The notes under the pieces are model-generated. The model was not told the origin of the DNA and searched no databases. It worked only from the letters and a program-made list of their open reading frames with translations. DNA of 64,000 nucleotides from Branchiostoma belcheri (lineage: Eukaryota > Chordata > Leptocardii > Amphioxiformes > Branchiostomatidae), in assembly GCF_001625305.1 (NCBI RefSeq), contig NW_017804675.1, positions 786,578 to 850,577 of the forward strand, given 5' to 3'. Of the stretch, positions 1 through 13,800 are shown piece after piece. Numbering within the stretch: the first letter of the stretch is position 1; every line of letters starts with the position of its first letter. Both the position numbers and the translations under genes were made by a program.

Positions 1-3000
1 ATAAAGACATCAAAGTCCGTCCAGTTGGCACCCCTCAGCGGCCGGCACCAAACCACAGAGCGGCTTCTATAATATCCTCTCTCTTGTCTAATGGGTGGAA
101 AATGGAAAATTGCGGCTGTCTTTGAGGGCTGCCGCCGGCATTGTTGGGACCCAGGTCACCATATGTGTGTATGCCAGGCAGGGGGCTACTGTCCACTGAA
201 CTTATACTGTGGGACGGGACTTCATTAGGTAATGAACCTGCCTAATGTGGTGGCCCATGGCATCAATGGTCAAGTGGCCTGCAGCTGGCTGGGAGGCTAA
301 TGACTTGTTCTATAGATCTAATGGTTGTTTCTAAAACTGATAGGAAGAACATAAAATATTCTATTTTTACCCTTAGCTAGCTTCATGCAATGCCATATAC
401 ATCTAGACTAGATAGAGTCCTCAATGCTATACAAATATATTAAGTGAAAGGTTTAAAGCCAAAAAGAAAAGAGATACACTCTCTTACGCATGTTTCAGTG
501 AGCAGCTACCACTGTTGTAAAAAGATCATCTGACGTGGTAAAAGGTTAGTTGAAAGTTAACCATCTTAAAACAGACTTATTTTTTTTTTGACAATTAACT
601 TTCAATTAACTTACTTGAAAATTGATAATCAACCCATTACTTTGACTCAAAATGATCTACAGGTAACTGTCACTGAGAACATAAATTTTAAGAAAGAATA
701 AGATCTGATTCTGAAGATCTCTATTTGGAAGGGTGGCACATGTAGTGGAGGTGAGAGGTGACTGGTTAGTAAGGAACTGGAAAGTTAATCTGTGTTTCAA
801 CACGAGTGCACAGCTTTGTGTCGTAATACACTACAGCAGATGGCAGCACGGGTGGAACACAGATATGCAACCAGTGTATCGGGAACATTTTGAAGCAGAT
901 TTGATTTTGAAGCATAAAAAGAGAATTGTCAGATACTTCATAACATTATATAAAGTACAGCATATTGAGGTTAATGGTTAGGATGAAGAAAATATCCTAC
1001 ATACATGTATTATTAGGATTCTAATTATTTACTGGCCATGGAAGGACAGCACTATATTCTGAAGCCTGTGTTTCGATACCCTATTATGTAAAGATTTTGG
1101 TTTAGGGTTGTCTGCTATTTACTATATGTAAATGGCCCTTAGTTGTTCAGTTTAACTTAGTAGAAAATCATTATACATTATTATTATTACATGTACAGTA
1201 GTTCATTATTCAAGTCCTGTTATTTCTGCAGTAAAAGTCATGCTAGCTTTTGTGCAATGAGTCTAGATCTACCGCATATTCACACTACCAGCTGCTGTTT
1301 TGATTTTGACAGTTGGCTTCCTCTTGTATAACACAGAACACACTGTAGGCAAATGTGTCCCTCTAGAGCCCTTCCCTAACACAGTCTAACGTTAATGCAG
1401 GGGGAACAGACAGCGTTTTGCGTAATGTTGCCGACGTAATCAAGTTTCCATACCTCAAGGGGACGATTACACATCTGCGCTTTTAAGTACAGGCAACTTT
1501 GCTGGGAGGTGGTAGTTTTATTGTGCTGTACTTTGGGTAGTTAGAATTCATCTGCAATATTTTAGTAACTAAATTTGTAATGGTACATTGTTTTATTGTG
1601 CCATATACTTAGAACTTATGTACAGTGTTTTAGTAAATGTCATTACATGTAGTAGGACTGTAAATTTCTAATGGTACATGAACGTTGGCATATATATGTC
1701 CTTGCTGTACCAGTTCAATTTGTTGCTTCTTGGATAAAAAAAGCCCTGAATTGAAAGTCTTTATCTTCTGATTACTGCTGTTACTGTTAGTTTGGCAGAA
1801 TTTTACTGTTCCGTACTTGGTAGTTAGAACACATCTAATGTGCTTTACTAATTGTCATTGGTTGGACTGTAATTTTCTTAGTACTTAGGCCATAGCAATT
1901 GAATACAGTAAGTACAAAATACACGCATCAAGAATGCTAGCAAACCATGCTAGCAGATTCATATTTCTTTTGAAAAATCCTGTGCCCTTGTTGTCAAAAA
2001 CATTCCTCATTCACAAAAAAAAATACTCCCAGTCATTCCTCCTCACACAATCAAACCCAATTCATAGACCTGTCTGCTTGCGCTCATATTAAGATGTCTC
2101 CATTAACGGAGAATTGCTGTAGACAGGCAGTCATGCCTCCTGGTCTGTTTCTCTTTATTCCTCTTTATTTTTCTTCATTTTGATGCCCTTTACTGGCTAA
2201 GCTAATCTTCCAGGGCTCATGCAGAAAATAGCAACACATATACAACAGATAATGTGGTAAAAAAAACACATTTAGCACAAAAATTCCCCTCTGATGCGAG
2301 TGAATGTTGAACGAATTCTTTCCTTGATCTGATGCGAGTGAGTCTGCATGCGACCGACCGCCTGCTGTTCCATTGTTCTCCGGCAGTCAGCCGATAGACA
2401 GACAGCGGGAGTTCTGTCCTTCCGGCCACAAAAGAGTGACAAAACGGCAGCCGCCTGTTTCCCGATAATATGCTGGGACATAAATTAGCCATGGAATTGG
2501 TCAGCACTTCCAAACGGGAATTGCTCGGGGTTAAGAATGGAGTCCTACAGTTTTATGGATTGGCGCTTTGGCTTTTTGAGGACTGAATCACACTCACTCA
2601 CTCACTGTCCGGTTTATCGTCTGTTGTTCCCTGTTTTCTAAGAGTTAGACGTGCTTGCACTGTGGTACTGAGGTTTGATGGCAGCCCGCCACTTGTCTCT
2701 GTCCTGTGGGTGGATGTTGTCTAAGTTCAAGTGGTGGAGGTCCTCCCTTATGTTGTCAAACCATTACTTCTGAATGGAGAATCATCAACATGTGGTCTTT
2801 GCAAGAGTAAGAATCATTGTAACTTTGCGCCTAAATGTGACCTATGTAGTCTTTCAATACGTTTGAAGTGAGATGCTTAGGAATAATGTGTGATGCTTAG
2901 ATTTGAGGGCTTGGAAATCGACTCAAGGCTTTTCCCAAGTAGGCCGAGGCAGTTTTCAATAATGGCTTGATTTGGCTCCGCTTCAATTCGGCTCAGGACA

Positions 3001-3724
3001 GCTTCAGAACCTGGCAGCGATTTCAGCATCTGGTCTTGCGGCTCCCCCTAGTGACTTTGTCAAAAAGTGCAGGTCATCGGGGCAAGCTCTATTGACCTTG
3101 GCTCTTTCTGTGCGAAGGGAACATTCGGTTTTGCAATCGGGTCTTTGTCAGATGGATTTTTGGAGACATAAATCTACACAGAAAGGGAGAAGCGAAATGC
3201 ACAGTGCATCCTAACGTTACCCATTTCTGTATCTTGACTTCTACTGAAAAGGGACTTAAGAATAAAGGTAGCAAAGAGATCTTTTCAGCATGTAATTTTT
3301 GCTTCGATAAATCTGAAAGCTTAAAGCCATTCCCTTGCTTCTGCAAAATACTGAAGTCAAGATGATTGCTTTCTTTGAAAAAAAAAACAGGCTCAAAAAA
3401 CGGCTTTTCATTGACCTCTTCACATTTCACAACATCCTTGCTACAACATTATGCATACCACTTGTCTATTTCAAAGCTCACACATTTTTGGCCCTCTTGA
3501 GGATAATCAAAATGACTTGTTGGCAATGATATTGACCTAAGAAAGAGCAAGGAGCCAGCAAATTTTTCCTGCAATAATGTTGTTCCCTGCACGTAGCTTA
3601 TCCCATCATTTTCCTCAAAGAACCCCCCAGAGACCCTCCCCATTACAGAAATGAGGATGAACAACGTTCCATTAGAGCCAAGCGGTGTGCGGATGTCCTC
3701 TTCTATCCATCTTCCTGTGTCTGA
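1..3724. other. Non-coding, probable upstream intron of plus-strand Eph gene
   Basis: No exon is recognisable. 1-310 and 2290-2520 are richer in CpG and lack long AT runs, possible conserved regulatory DNA, with homeodomain-like TAAT cores in the first block. The remainder is AT-rich. The open frames here show no domain or splice context. Confidence 0.5.
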
Positions 3725-4215
3725 CGTTACGTCGTCTTCAAGTGTCAGACTGGTTCTAAAAGGGGTCAGAAAAGGGAGGTAGAGAAACGTGACAAAATGT
3801 CTAACTGAGGAGGTTAGGACATTTTCAAGGCCGGTTTGATGTTACATCATTTTGAAGTGAGAGTCGTGTCAGACTGTTTCTAAGAGAGGTTAGAAAAGGG
3901 GGATAGAAACGTGACATAACTGAGGAGGTTAGGACGTTTTCAAGGCTAGTTTGAAATTACATCATTTTTACGCGAAAGTTGAGTCCACTGTTCCTAAAAG
4001 GGGTTACAAATGTAGAAAAGGGTGGTAGAAACGTGTCTAACAGTCTAACTGAGGTTAGCTGTTTTCAGGGCTGACAGGTTTGGCATTACGTCATATTGTC
4101 TTGAAGGGAAAGTTGGGTCAGACTGTTTCTAAAAGGGGTTATTAGAAAAGGGAGGTAAAATGTGACTAACTGAGAAGGTTATAGCTGCATTTTCAAGGCT
4201 GTTTTGGCATTACAG
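3725..4215. repeat. Tandem repeat, four diverged ~120-bp units
   Basis: Each unit carries GTCAGACTGTTTCTAAAAGG, AGAAAAGGG, AACTGAGGAGGTTAGGAC and TTTTCAAGGC followed by a TTACATCA-like end. Confidence 0.8.
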
Positions 4216-4426
4216 GGAATTGTAGTCAGCTAAGTGGCACCAGTCTCTTGGTTTGGCTTCATACAGAGCAGACATTGCCCCACACCCCGTCATCTGTACA
4301 AATGTAGAGGCCTTAAAGTAAAATCTCAACCTGGTGCTTTTGGATTTGCTTTATGTTTTGTTTACTTTGTACAGTGTATTCATCTTGAGTGGTACTGTCA
4401 GATTGGGGAATTGTGTTGAGCTAAGT

Positions 4427-4816
4427 CATGCCCGTAGCCAGGATTTTGAATGGGGGGGTTCTTCCCACTGCTTGAGGGGACCTCGAGCGCCGTAGGCGCG
4501 AGGCGAGCGCCGAAGGCGCGAGGTTTGTAGGGGGGTCCGGGGGCATGCTCCCCCGGAAAATTTTGAAAAATGAACCTTCTAAAATGGCATTTCGTGCATT
4601 TTCAAGAGGATTTCCAAGAAAAAATCAGAGATAGATTTTTATTCATTGACAAAGGGAGCAGTTTTTCTACATAAAATGTGGACCAAAAAGTGGACCTTTA
4701 CATAAAATGTGGACCAAAAAGTGGACCTTTACATAAAAAGTGGACCAAAAAGTGGACCTTTGAGCCTTGTGGGGGGGTTCTTCCGAACCCCCGAACCCCC
4801 CCTGGCTACGGGCATG
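4427..4816. mobile_element. MITE with CATGCCCGTAGCCAGG termini
   Basis: 390 bp with terminal inverted repeats CATGCCCGTAGCCAGG and CCTGGCTACGGGCATG, flanked by TAAGT on both sides (4422-4426, 4817-4821). Internally there are three copies of GTGGACCAAAAAGTGGACC and mirrored G/C-rich subterminal blocks. There is no coding capacity, so it is non-autonomous. The related unoccupied sequence GCTAAGTGGCACCAG is visible at about 4229-4243. Confidence 0.85.
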
Positions 4817-5529
4817 TAAGTGGCACCAGTAGCGAGCACACATACCTCCACACCCTGTCATTACACTGTCTGTAGCGGTTGATGGATGGAGGGTAAGGAG
4901 AAGAGCAGGGCCATTCTGTCTGCTGCCTCACAATGGGGGTGGGAGGGGGGCACCCCTGCAGGGAGGCACGGTGCACCCCATGGGACTTCATATGGAACTT
5001 TTCAAGTTTGGACAGAATTCTTACACAAGTCCTTCCATCACTGAATGAAGTCAAGTTTGGTGCGTCAGGCAAAATGTGGATGTAACTTTATCAAACCCCA
5101 CTCAAGACTTTGTAATGACAACACTACCAGTTGGCTGGTGGCAAAGTGTATGGGGAAACCGGAAAGTCTCTGATACCCTAATAGTTATCGAAAAAGCATC
5201 ACGACCTTCATCAATTATGACAGAAGATGAAACTTTCTGCTTTATGCATGCCGGAAATCAACAGAACTCTTTCCTACTCATGATCTACACTTACATGAGT
5301 GTGTACCTGTACATACATCAGATTCTCTAGATCTGATTCGTTTATATCCACATGTTAATTAGGTTGGAGAGCTGCCATATTGGTTTCAACGAAGGTCAGA
5401 CAGAGGTCATGTTCTTACAGACAGGTAAAGAACAGAGGGTCATGCTCAATGAATGGACTTCCCTGGAATCGGTTGACAAAGAGCTTGGAATACAGTACAG
5501 TAAATACATTTACTGTAATTTTACTGTAA

Positions 5530-5904
5530 GGCCACACCAATTTAATTTGTTGGTTCTCGGATTTTTTCAGAAAAAATATGAAGCGACAGGGCGAAAAAAA
5601 AATAAAAATAAAAACAGGTCTAGACATCCTATTATAGGCTTAAATGCTACAAAATGAGCCATGAAGTCCACACAAAAGGCTGGGTTAAAATTTAAACATT
5701 GAATTTTGAACTTTTAATCAAACCACTGCAATGATAGATGGGAAAACTGTAACAACTAGGAAGAAAAGGACTTTCCTCAACTGTTGGGGGCAAAACATGA
5801 GCATTTTTCAGTTGATTCAGGACCAGAATCAAATTTTTTTTTTTTGCAAATCAGAAAAAACGAAGAGGCGAATCCGAGAACCAACAAATTAAATTGGTGT
5901 GGCC
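5530..5904. mobile_element. GGCCACACC-type MITE, copy 1
   Basis: Inverted termini GGCCACACCAATTTAATTTG and its complement, continuing through TTGGTTCTCGGATT; flanked by TAA on both sides (5527-5529, 5905-5907). The 3-bp target is reminiscent of PIF/Harbinger-type elements. No transposase. Confidence 0.85.
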
Positions 5905-6089
5905 TAAGGGTTATATTTTATGGAAGTAGGGTAAAGGAAGTTTTTGTGTTATCTTAAATTTCCAGTTGAAAAAATTCTGTTGTACAGTATTGATACAAAT
6001 TCATAGTGTGATGAATTTGCTGTACATGTAGAGAGATCACTAAGAAAAAAGATCACTGCGAATTTTACTACATTTTACAGTAGCTACGG

Positions 6090-6213
6090 TACCTGGATGT
6101 CTAACCTTCACCGACAATCCCGCTATAGTATAGACACACTAATGACAGGGTCTACAGGAATGTGTCTGCTATACCGGTGCCACTTATTAGCACTCTACCA
6201 TTGCCAAGTCTGG
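6090..6213. repeat. 124-bp direct duplication, copy A
   Basis: From ACCTGGATGTCTAACC to GCCAAGTCTGG; copy B is at 6435-6558 with few differences, offset 345 bp. Confidence 0.9.
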
Positions 6214-6434
6214 GATTAATTTCCACATTTGTGATGATGAAAGATGAGAAAAAATTTATGTAAAAACTGAGCAAAAAAAGGAAATTTGATCTTTTTTCTA
6301 TTCCTCTTTTTCTCTTTCCTTCCTTTGGTCAAACTCGAAGCTTAATGCTAGATACAAAGGTTACTATTAATAGTAAATGCTTTCCAACATCTAGTATCCA
6401 ATTGCTTGAGTAACCATTTTCTTGTGTATCTCAT

Positions 6435-6558
6435 TACCTGGATGTCTAACCTCCATCGACAATCCCGCTATAGTATAGACACCCTAATGACAGGGTCTAC
6501 AGGAATGTGTCTGCTATCCCGGTGCCACCTATTAGCACTCTACCATTGCCAAGTCTGG
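6435..6558. repeat. 124-bp direct duplication, copy B
   Basis: Near-identical to 6090-6213. Preceded by the dispersed motif CTTGAGTAACCATTTTCTTG that recurs near 52060, 59600, 60850 and 61450. Confidence 0.9.
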
Positions 6559-6630
6559 CATTTAGGCTGGCGCGAGCTACACACACCCTGTAATTTGTGA
6601 GATAATTACGGTAAACGAGCTCCAACAGGC

Positions 6631-6764
6631 AAACCCATCAGAGAGGAAAGTCTGGCTACGGCCGGCTTTGTTGTGATTCAGTTCCCATTCCGTGGCGGAT
6701 GTAGTAATTTGTCAAACCTGCTTCTACCTTGAATGTCAATGGCATAAATTTATGGGTATATCTC
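6631..6764. repeat. 134-bp direct duplication, copy A
   Basis: Contains GCTACGGCCGGCTTTGTTGT and CTTGAATGTCAATGGCATAA; copy B is at 7015-7148, 384 bp away. Confidence 0.9.
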
Positions 6765-7014
6765 GAAGATACTTCACCAGGCCTCTAGCCAGGACTCGAT
6801 TTTCTTTCAATTGCAGGAACTTTGTGACAGAAAATTTTAAAACCAATTCAGCAACCTTGATGGACAAAATTTATAAAAATCTTAGGTAAAAATATAGAGC
6901 ATCCAGAGGACCACCACCAACCAATGCCAATGCCATGATTTGCCTCTCAAAATGTGGGAAATTGTGTTTTGAGAGACTGCAAAATCCAGACTTTGTCCCT
7001 GGACACACATACAC

Positions 7015-7148
7015 AAACCCATTTAAGAGGGAAGTCTCGCTACGGCCGGCTTTGTTGTGATTCGGTTCCCATTTCGTGGCGGATGTTATAATTTGTCAAC
7101 CCTGCTTCTACCTTGAATGTCAATGGCATAAATTTATAGGTATATCTC
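7015..7148. repeat. 134-bp direct duplication, copy B
   Basis: Second copy of 6631-6764. Both belong to the repeat-rich lead-in to the first visible Eph exon. Confidence 0.9.
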
Positions 7149-7669
7149 AGGGACACATTACCCACTATAGAGAAAGCTGGCAGCCAGGCAGACCATTAGT
7201 GTAACAATCTTCTCCACTGCAGGTCTTCTATTTCCCAGTCTTTCCATTTAGAACAAAGTCCTCAAGACCTCTCCAGTAATAGAAATGGCAAGGACTCTAA
7301 GTAATTGGTACTCCCTGCAGATTGTTGCACATTTGTATTCTTTTATGACTATATTAATTTTTCTCTCAATATATTACAGTTTCCGTTAAGGTATATTTCA
7401 AACTTGGCACACTTTTGACATATCATACATGTATCACACTGTGCATATATGTTTTGAAACATGAACTGCATAATACATGTATTATCATATGTATGTTGGA
7501 TTTTTCTTTCGTGTGAGAAACAAGTTTGTCTGTTCTAGTTGAAAAAGGGTTGAAAACTTTTAACAATTAACAGTAAACATTTTTATTCCACTTGTTTGAA
7601 GCTTCATCACAGACCCAAAGACATTATACAACATCTAACAAACTTTCTTTTTATTCTACATTTCTGCAG
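7149..7669. other. Intron DNA before first visible Eph exon
   Basis: AT-rich; ends in a polypyrimidine tract and TTTCTGCAG acceptor. Nothing else recognised. Confidence 0.6.
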
Positions 7670-7893
7670 CTCCCTCCCAGATCCAGAGCATAATCCAAGC
7701 TGCATCCACAGAGACTGCCATGACTATAGAGTGGTCCGTACCGAGCCAGCCGAACGGGAAAATCCTGGAGTACCGGATCCAGTTCTACCGAGCGCGAGAC
7801 GGGCCGGGGATGATGGCGATTATAAAGGTGGATGGAGACGTGCAGTCAGCGACTGTGGAGAACTTGGAGAACAATGAAGAGTACGTCTTCCAG
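7670..7893 (+). CDS. Eph: Eph exon 1 in window: second fibronectin III domain
   Basis: The acceptor TTTCTGCAG ends at 7669 and the donor CAG/GTGAGA follows 7893. The exon begins with the last two bases of a split codon and encodes residues 1-74, starting PSQIQSI and containing [20 protein letters not shown], the typical B and C strands of the membrane-proximal Eph FN3 repeat. This extracellular repeat spaces the ligand-binding head from the membrane. It is the most diverged exon of the pair: 41 of 74 residues match the minus-strand copy. The phase-1 start requires an upstream exon, which is outside the window or not recognisable. Confidence 0.9.
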
Positions 7894-10800
7894 GTGAGAC
7901 TGGTCTAATTGTCCTGTGGAGCCCATATGGGCAAAAAAAGTCAATGGTCTATGACCAGATTAAGACTTTATTTGAAAATATTGTGTAAAAAAAAATGCCT
8001 GCAGGACAAGGGTTTAAGATACGGCCTAGGATGAAATGTTGTATTTCTGGTTTCCCAACCAACAAGCCATGAAAATTCATCTTTGATTTGACATCTGAAT
8101 TTCAAACATGCTATTTCGCACAATTCAGTCACATTCATTTCACATGATTTTGGAAGCAAATCTTATATATTTTGTAAATCGGATGAAATAAGCAATTTGA
8201 ATGTAGGCCACAGGAGGAGTATTTCCAAAATAGCCCAATGTTTGGTACAATGTGTAACTATCACAATGGTTATAGGACCTCAGCCAGAATATGAAAATGT
8301 TCTTGCTGTATGTCTGCAGTATTTACCTGTTGTTGTATATATTTATAAGCCTAGTACTGTACATGTAGTAGAATAACTGAACCCGAATGTCTGTATCACA
8401 GGTGCAAGCCAGAACCATAGCTGGGTATGGGAAAGCCAGTCAGCCTATTACACTGAAGACCTCTGTCAATGGTAGGTGGAACTGCACTTAGAGATCACCA
8501 TAGATGTTCTTTACAGCTGTGTTGTTTACTACAGGGTACTTTCAATTTAATAAATTGATGGATGCATCAATACAAAATAGTATTTTGATGTTTTGTTCAT
8601 TGATTAAAATATTTTACTTATTAGTGTTAGGGATTTTCTTACAGGCAACCAGTATTTCTCTCACATTGCTTAGTATAAACCGTTTTGACATCTATCAGGC
8701 ACCTTCATCAGAGCTTCTGACTGGAGTTCTGCTTCTTGCCACTACAGAGGATTACACTTATTTGTATTTTGATCGTTATAAACTGTATGTTTCTCTCCCC
8801 CAGGAGCCCAAGCCCCCCTAGGTAGTGACCAGCCTGTCCTGATCGCCGCCATTGCAGCAGCCGGAGGTTTTGTGTTGGTGCTGTCTCTCTTCATACTGGT
8901 CTGTGTGGTCTGGAGAAGGTGAGTTGTTTTGTGTTTACCTTCTCAGGAGATTGTTTTTGCTCTGTTTGTACAAAACTTGAACAGCTACTAGTATATCAAT
9001 GTGAATGTCTGTGTCTGTCCCTAGCCCTGTCCCTGGTGCTGAATGACATTCACACAGACACAGCTATTAAAGTTTTGTCAAGAACAAGGACAGCACTGTC
9101 AGTACGATTGTCAATTCAGTACCACGGACAGGAACGGCAGTGTTAGTTTGAATGTCATATACGTATACTGCACCAAATAAAACAGTTTTAACACAGCCAA
9201 ATATATTTTTCTAGGAAAAACAGGAAGCCACCAAGTGACATGGATAAATTGGAGTATGCCAATGGAGAAGGTAGGAAATTTATTTCTGATTTCTAATTTT
9301 TAATGCATCAGCTCTTCTTTCTCCCTGATAATAAAGGTTTAGACTTTTTTTTAAAGTTATGGCATACCACCTCATCGTTTCTTTGTTCAAAACATGATAT
9401 ATCTAAATCTCTCTCTCTCGAGGTCTGTGAACTTAAAGATCATGTCTGAAATCTCTAATGTTTAGAGATCTCTTATCTGTTGTTTTCTCCCAGTGCCCCT
9501 GCCTAAATCATTTCTTTTTACATTGAAGGAAATGTTGAATAAGCATGTTTTTCTCCCCAGTTCGCCTGCCAGGTTTTGTGGCGCCGCGTGTGAAGACCTA
9601 CATTGACCCTCACACCTACGAGGACCCACAACACGCCGTGAGGGAGTTCGCACGGGAACTGGAGCCATCCGCTCTAACTATCGAACAAGTCATCGGTGGA
9701 GGTAGGACATTGTCACAGAACCTTGCACCGATTTTTATGTTTTCCTTCATTTTTGGTCTGTTTCTTCTTGTTCTTCTCCATGGAACAAGTCATCGTTGGA
9801 GGTAGCATTTCCTTGCCTTCCTTTATTAGATTTACAACTTACAATAGAGTAAAAAAATCCTTTCTTAGTTATATCCTTGAATAGTTTCATCAGGTTGGTA
9901 AGTCACTGAATAAAAGGACTCTTTATGTAAGCAACCGATTGCCCTGAGGAAGATGACAAATAGTCACTGAAACATTGACTGAATTGAAGACTTGGTTTCA
10001 TAAAAATGTGTAATAATGAAAATTAAGCTGTTCTCCAACTCAATAGAAAAAGACTCACCAGGAATTTTTGACGGAATCACTCAGTCTTCATTAGCTTTCT
10101 GACCCGAGTACTGTAGACACAAAACTTGTGCCCACGTGCTAGTAAATTCGTATGTTCTTTTCAGGCCACTTTTGACACATTTCAAGGCGTTTGATTTTAG
10201 ATAAGATGTAATATGATCCTCCCACACCTCCAGGTGAGTTTGGAGACGTGTGTAAAGGTCGTCTGAAGGTCGGGAAGGGACAGTACCTGGACGTGGCCAT
10301 CAAGACGCTGAAACCCGGCTCCACGGATAAGATGAAGGACGACTTCCTGACTGAAGCCTCCATCATGGGACAGTTCAACGACCCCAACATCATCAAACTA
10401 CAGGGGGTCATCACTAAAAGTCAGTGTCAATTCTACCTATTGCAACTCTTGTTGCATGACCTACCATTGGAAATTAATATCTGTAACTTTTTGTATAGAC
10501 TTTGTATACTGCTTTTAACTACAGATTTTGTAACTGCATGACTGTGAAAGTTATCGTAGTCTTTGTCGACAGAGACTCAAATCAGGATACTTTTATATGT
10601 TAGGATGTTAGGATGATTTCCTATTTACAAGTCCTCTAAGTCAATCAATTGACGTTTTTAAAAATTGACTTGAATTATAATTATAAAGTTCTGTCATTCA
10701 AGAAAATATGTTGGAAATTTATAGACTCTTTTTTGGATAGGCAGAGATCCCTATTGGAGTTTCTGAGATTCATCATTCGGATGATTCGGATCATTCGGAT

Positions 10801-13800
10801 ACTGTACCAGTAGAATTGCTATTATTATTAACAAAGTTGAACTTGATGTTGTTTTTCCAGGTCAACCAGTGATGATTGTCACAGACTTTATGGAAAATGG
10901 CTCCCTGGACACTTTCCTAAGGGTAGGTTCTCACGATCTTAGTACTGCAGTTTGGTGTGATTCAGATAGGGGGCTCTTCTACTCTTCTCCAGGAACATGC
11001 TATAGAACAAAATATGGTTCGTTATCTTGTGGACAGAACTTTGGATAAGTTCTTCACCCTTTGTCATAAAAGCTTCAAAGTTAGGCTCACAGCTGGTTTA
11101 CTAACTGCTCAAGATCACAGTTCAAGGTTTGGCTGGTGGTGTTCCATCCTATTTTATCTGTAGTTATACCCATGGGAGTAGGTGTCACTGTTCTTGGTCA
11201 GTAAGGTTCATTACAGCTCCAAGTTTATAATTACTCAAGATTGCAGTTCAGTGCTATCAGAATGTACATTTTGGGTGCTTTTCTTGTCCTGTGTTATCTG
11301 TAATGACCCATGGGACAGAGTGTCACTGTTCCTGGTCAGTAAGGTTCATTACAGCCCTGCTCCAGGGTTATTAGTTTTGCTCAAGGTCACAGTTCAAGGT
11401 CATAAGAACTTGTGTGTTCCCTCACCTGTCTTATCAGTAGTTATACCCATTCGAGGGAGTGTCAGTGTTCCTGGTCAATAAGGTTCATTACCGGCCGGCT
11501 CCAGGTTTATTTGCAACTGCACAAGGTCATAGTGCACTTCAAGGTCATCAGAGCTAACATTTTGTGTGTTCCATCCTGTCTTATCTGTAGTTGTACCCAT
11601 GGGAGCGAGTGTCACTGTTCCTGGTCAATAAGGTTCATTACGGCCGGCTCCGTGTTTATTGGTTCTGGTCGTGGCTGGTCTGACCCTGGCAGGATGACTT
11701 CCCCCTGGTCAATAACGACGGGAGGTCGGATAATGGGATATCGGACTAGCTGATCCCCTCTCCTGGGGCAGATCAATCACTAGTTACTGGGAGCTAGGCT
11801 TCCGTCCCAAAAGTCATTTTTACAAACATGGAAAATTCAAGGTATGACATGCAAAAATTGCAAGAGCATCTTTCTTTTCAACTTTGCTTTCAATTCTATG
11901 TTCAACTTGGTAGGATTCATGCACCAAGTGCATGAGGAGTGAGTGAGTGAGTGAGTGAGTGAGAGTGAGTGAGTGAGTGAGTGAGTGAGTGAGTGAGTGA
12001 GTGAGTGAGTGAGTGAGTGAGTGAGTGAGTGAGTGAGTGAGTGAGTGAGTGAGTGAGTGAGGATACAAAATACTAAAACTATGATTTCCAAAACAGTTGG
12101 AAAATGGAATGAAAATTTTGACTTGTTCAAGAAATAAGCAATTCACTGCTTCTGGGACGTCACTTTTTGCAGATAGACCACATAACTTTCGTAAGCAGTG
12201 GATCAGAACTTGCGGGAAGTTTATGCCCACCTTCATCTCTTTTGAGAATTCCAATCCTGTCTACTATACAAAGTGTTTTTCCTATAGCTAACAATTGCAT
12301 GCCCCATGTGTGATGAAAGTAACACATTAAAAAGTGGCAGCTGACGATAATTTATAATAATTTATAATAATTTCTCACACAAAATTCCCAGATTAATCTG
12401 CTTGAGTTATACTCTAAAACTGCTGATCACAGATTCTGTGTAGCCAAATGATAGATTGTACATATATATATATATTATATATATATATATATATATATCT
12501 TTTATATGTGCAGTCCAATGATAGATTGTATAGGGTATATATATCTTTTATATTTCGACGTTATCTGTCAAAAGTCTTGCCCCGTCCACGGTTGGTTAAC
12601 AGCTACATTTGGGTTGGTCACGTTGGGCCAGAAAGGGCCATCGATCGGACGTCCCCGATATGAACACAGCCAGCCGTGTTACAGGGAAGTGTGGTACTGG
12701 TCACACACATGGTTGAGTTTTGGCACAGTTTACAGCAAACTCAAAAGAAGGCAAGAAAGTTCTGCTGAGTTTATTGAGTTTATGGAGATACCCTTTAGCC
12801 CATTTATGGGCCCAATCTTCCAGGGCATGTTAACAATGAAAGTACAAAATTAATACAAATACATAATAGATACAACAAGTACAAATCACCTGAAAATACA
12901 GACTCAAGATGAAGAATTGAAAATTAACAATTGAGGTCAGATGTCAGAATAGTATAAACAAGACCACCAGTATTTGTAATTTTCATCTCCGTGAGATTTT
13001 GTTTTCGGTGCGTTATGTTTGTGTGTTTGCTTGCTTGTGTTTATGTAGCTACATATGTAGGGCCCCTAGTTGATAAATTCATCTTCTTCAGAACATATAT
13101 TGGGGAAACTGTATCCTTACAAATGACATTGGGCAGATTCAAGGTCGGCATGACCTTCATGGACTGACTTGACCTTTATGATCAGTTGTTAGAAGAAATA
13201 ATAGTTGCTTTCACGCCTCATCCATCGTTTTAGCGAGGTTATCTTGTTTTCTGGCAAGGCCTAACCCAGCAGCAAACCACAAGGTTCCACAGCTTGTCCT
13301 TTAACTTTCAGGCTGTATTATCTCACATAATCCCATCCTACAACCATTTAGTTGGTCCATCAATACAAATGCGGGGTGAGGGTTGTATTTTACGCTTGGT
13401 TTGTCCTTGCAGAAAGGTTATTTCTGTCTTGCTGCAAACTGTACTTATAATAATAGTTTATTGACAACAATCCTTGTACATGGCAGCGTTTAAATCGCTG
13501 AATTGCGTACACAGGTTTAAAAACTATGATACTTCTATAACTCAGAGCAAACAATTTTCAACCCTTTATAAATCGCATCATCTTAAAACTACATGTATCC
13601 AGTTGATCTTTCAATACAAATTTTAATACAGGATAAGAACATGTTTTATGCTTTGCTTGTCCTCTAAGTCAAAACATCAGACTCGAGTCTCAGGTATTAA
13701 AATATCTTAGAAACTTAGCAAGAGACAAACGAAGATGGATTGAACTGTACAGAGACATACACTGATTTGGTCAGTTAGTTGTAGTTTAGAGTAAATCTAC

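Noticed and set aside
733-981. 82-codon frame near the left edge, considered as an upstream Eph exon
   Set aside because: Lacks the cysteines and W-x-P pattern of the first FN3 or cysteine-rich domain and has no suitable splice sites.
11937-12062. CRISPR-like or satellite array
   Set aside because: Simple 4-bp microsatellite without spacers, in an animal genome.
11820-12254. 144-codon minus-strand frame rich in THSL repeats
   Set aside because: Generated entirely by the GAGT microsatellite in intron 7; no splice context.
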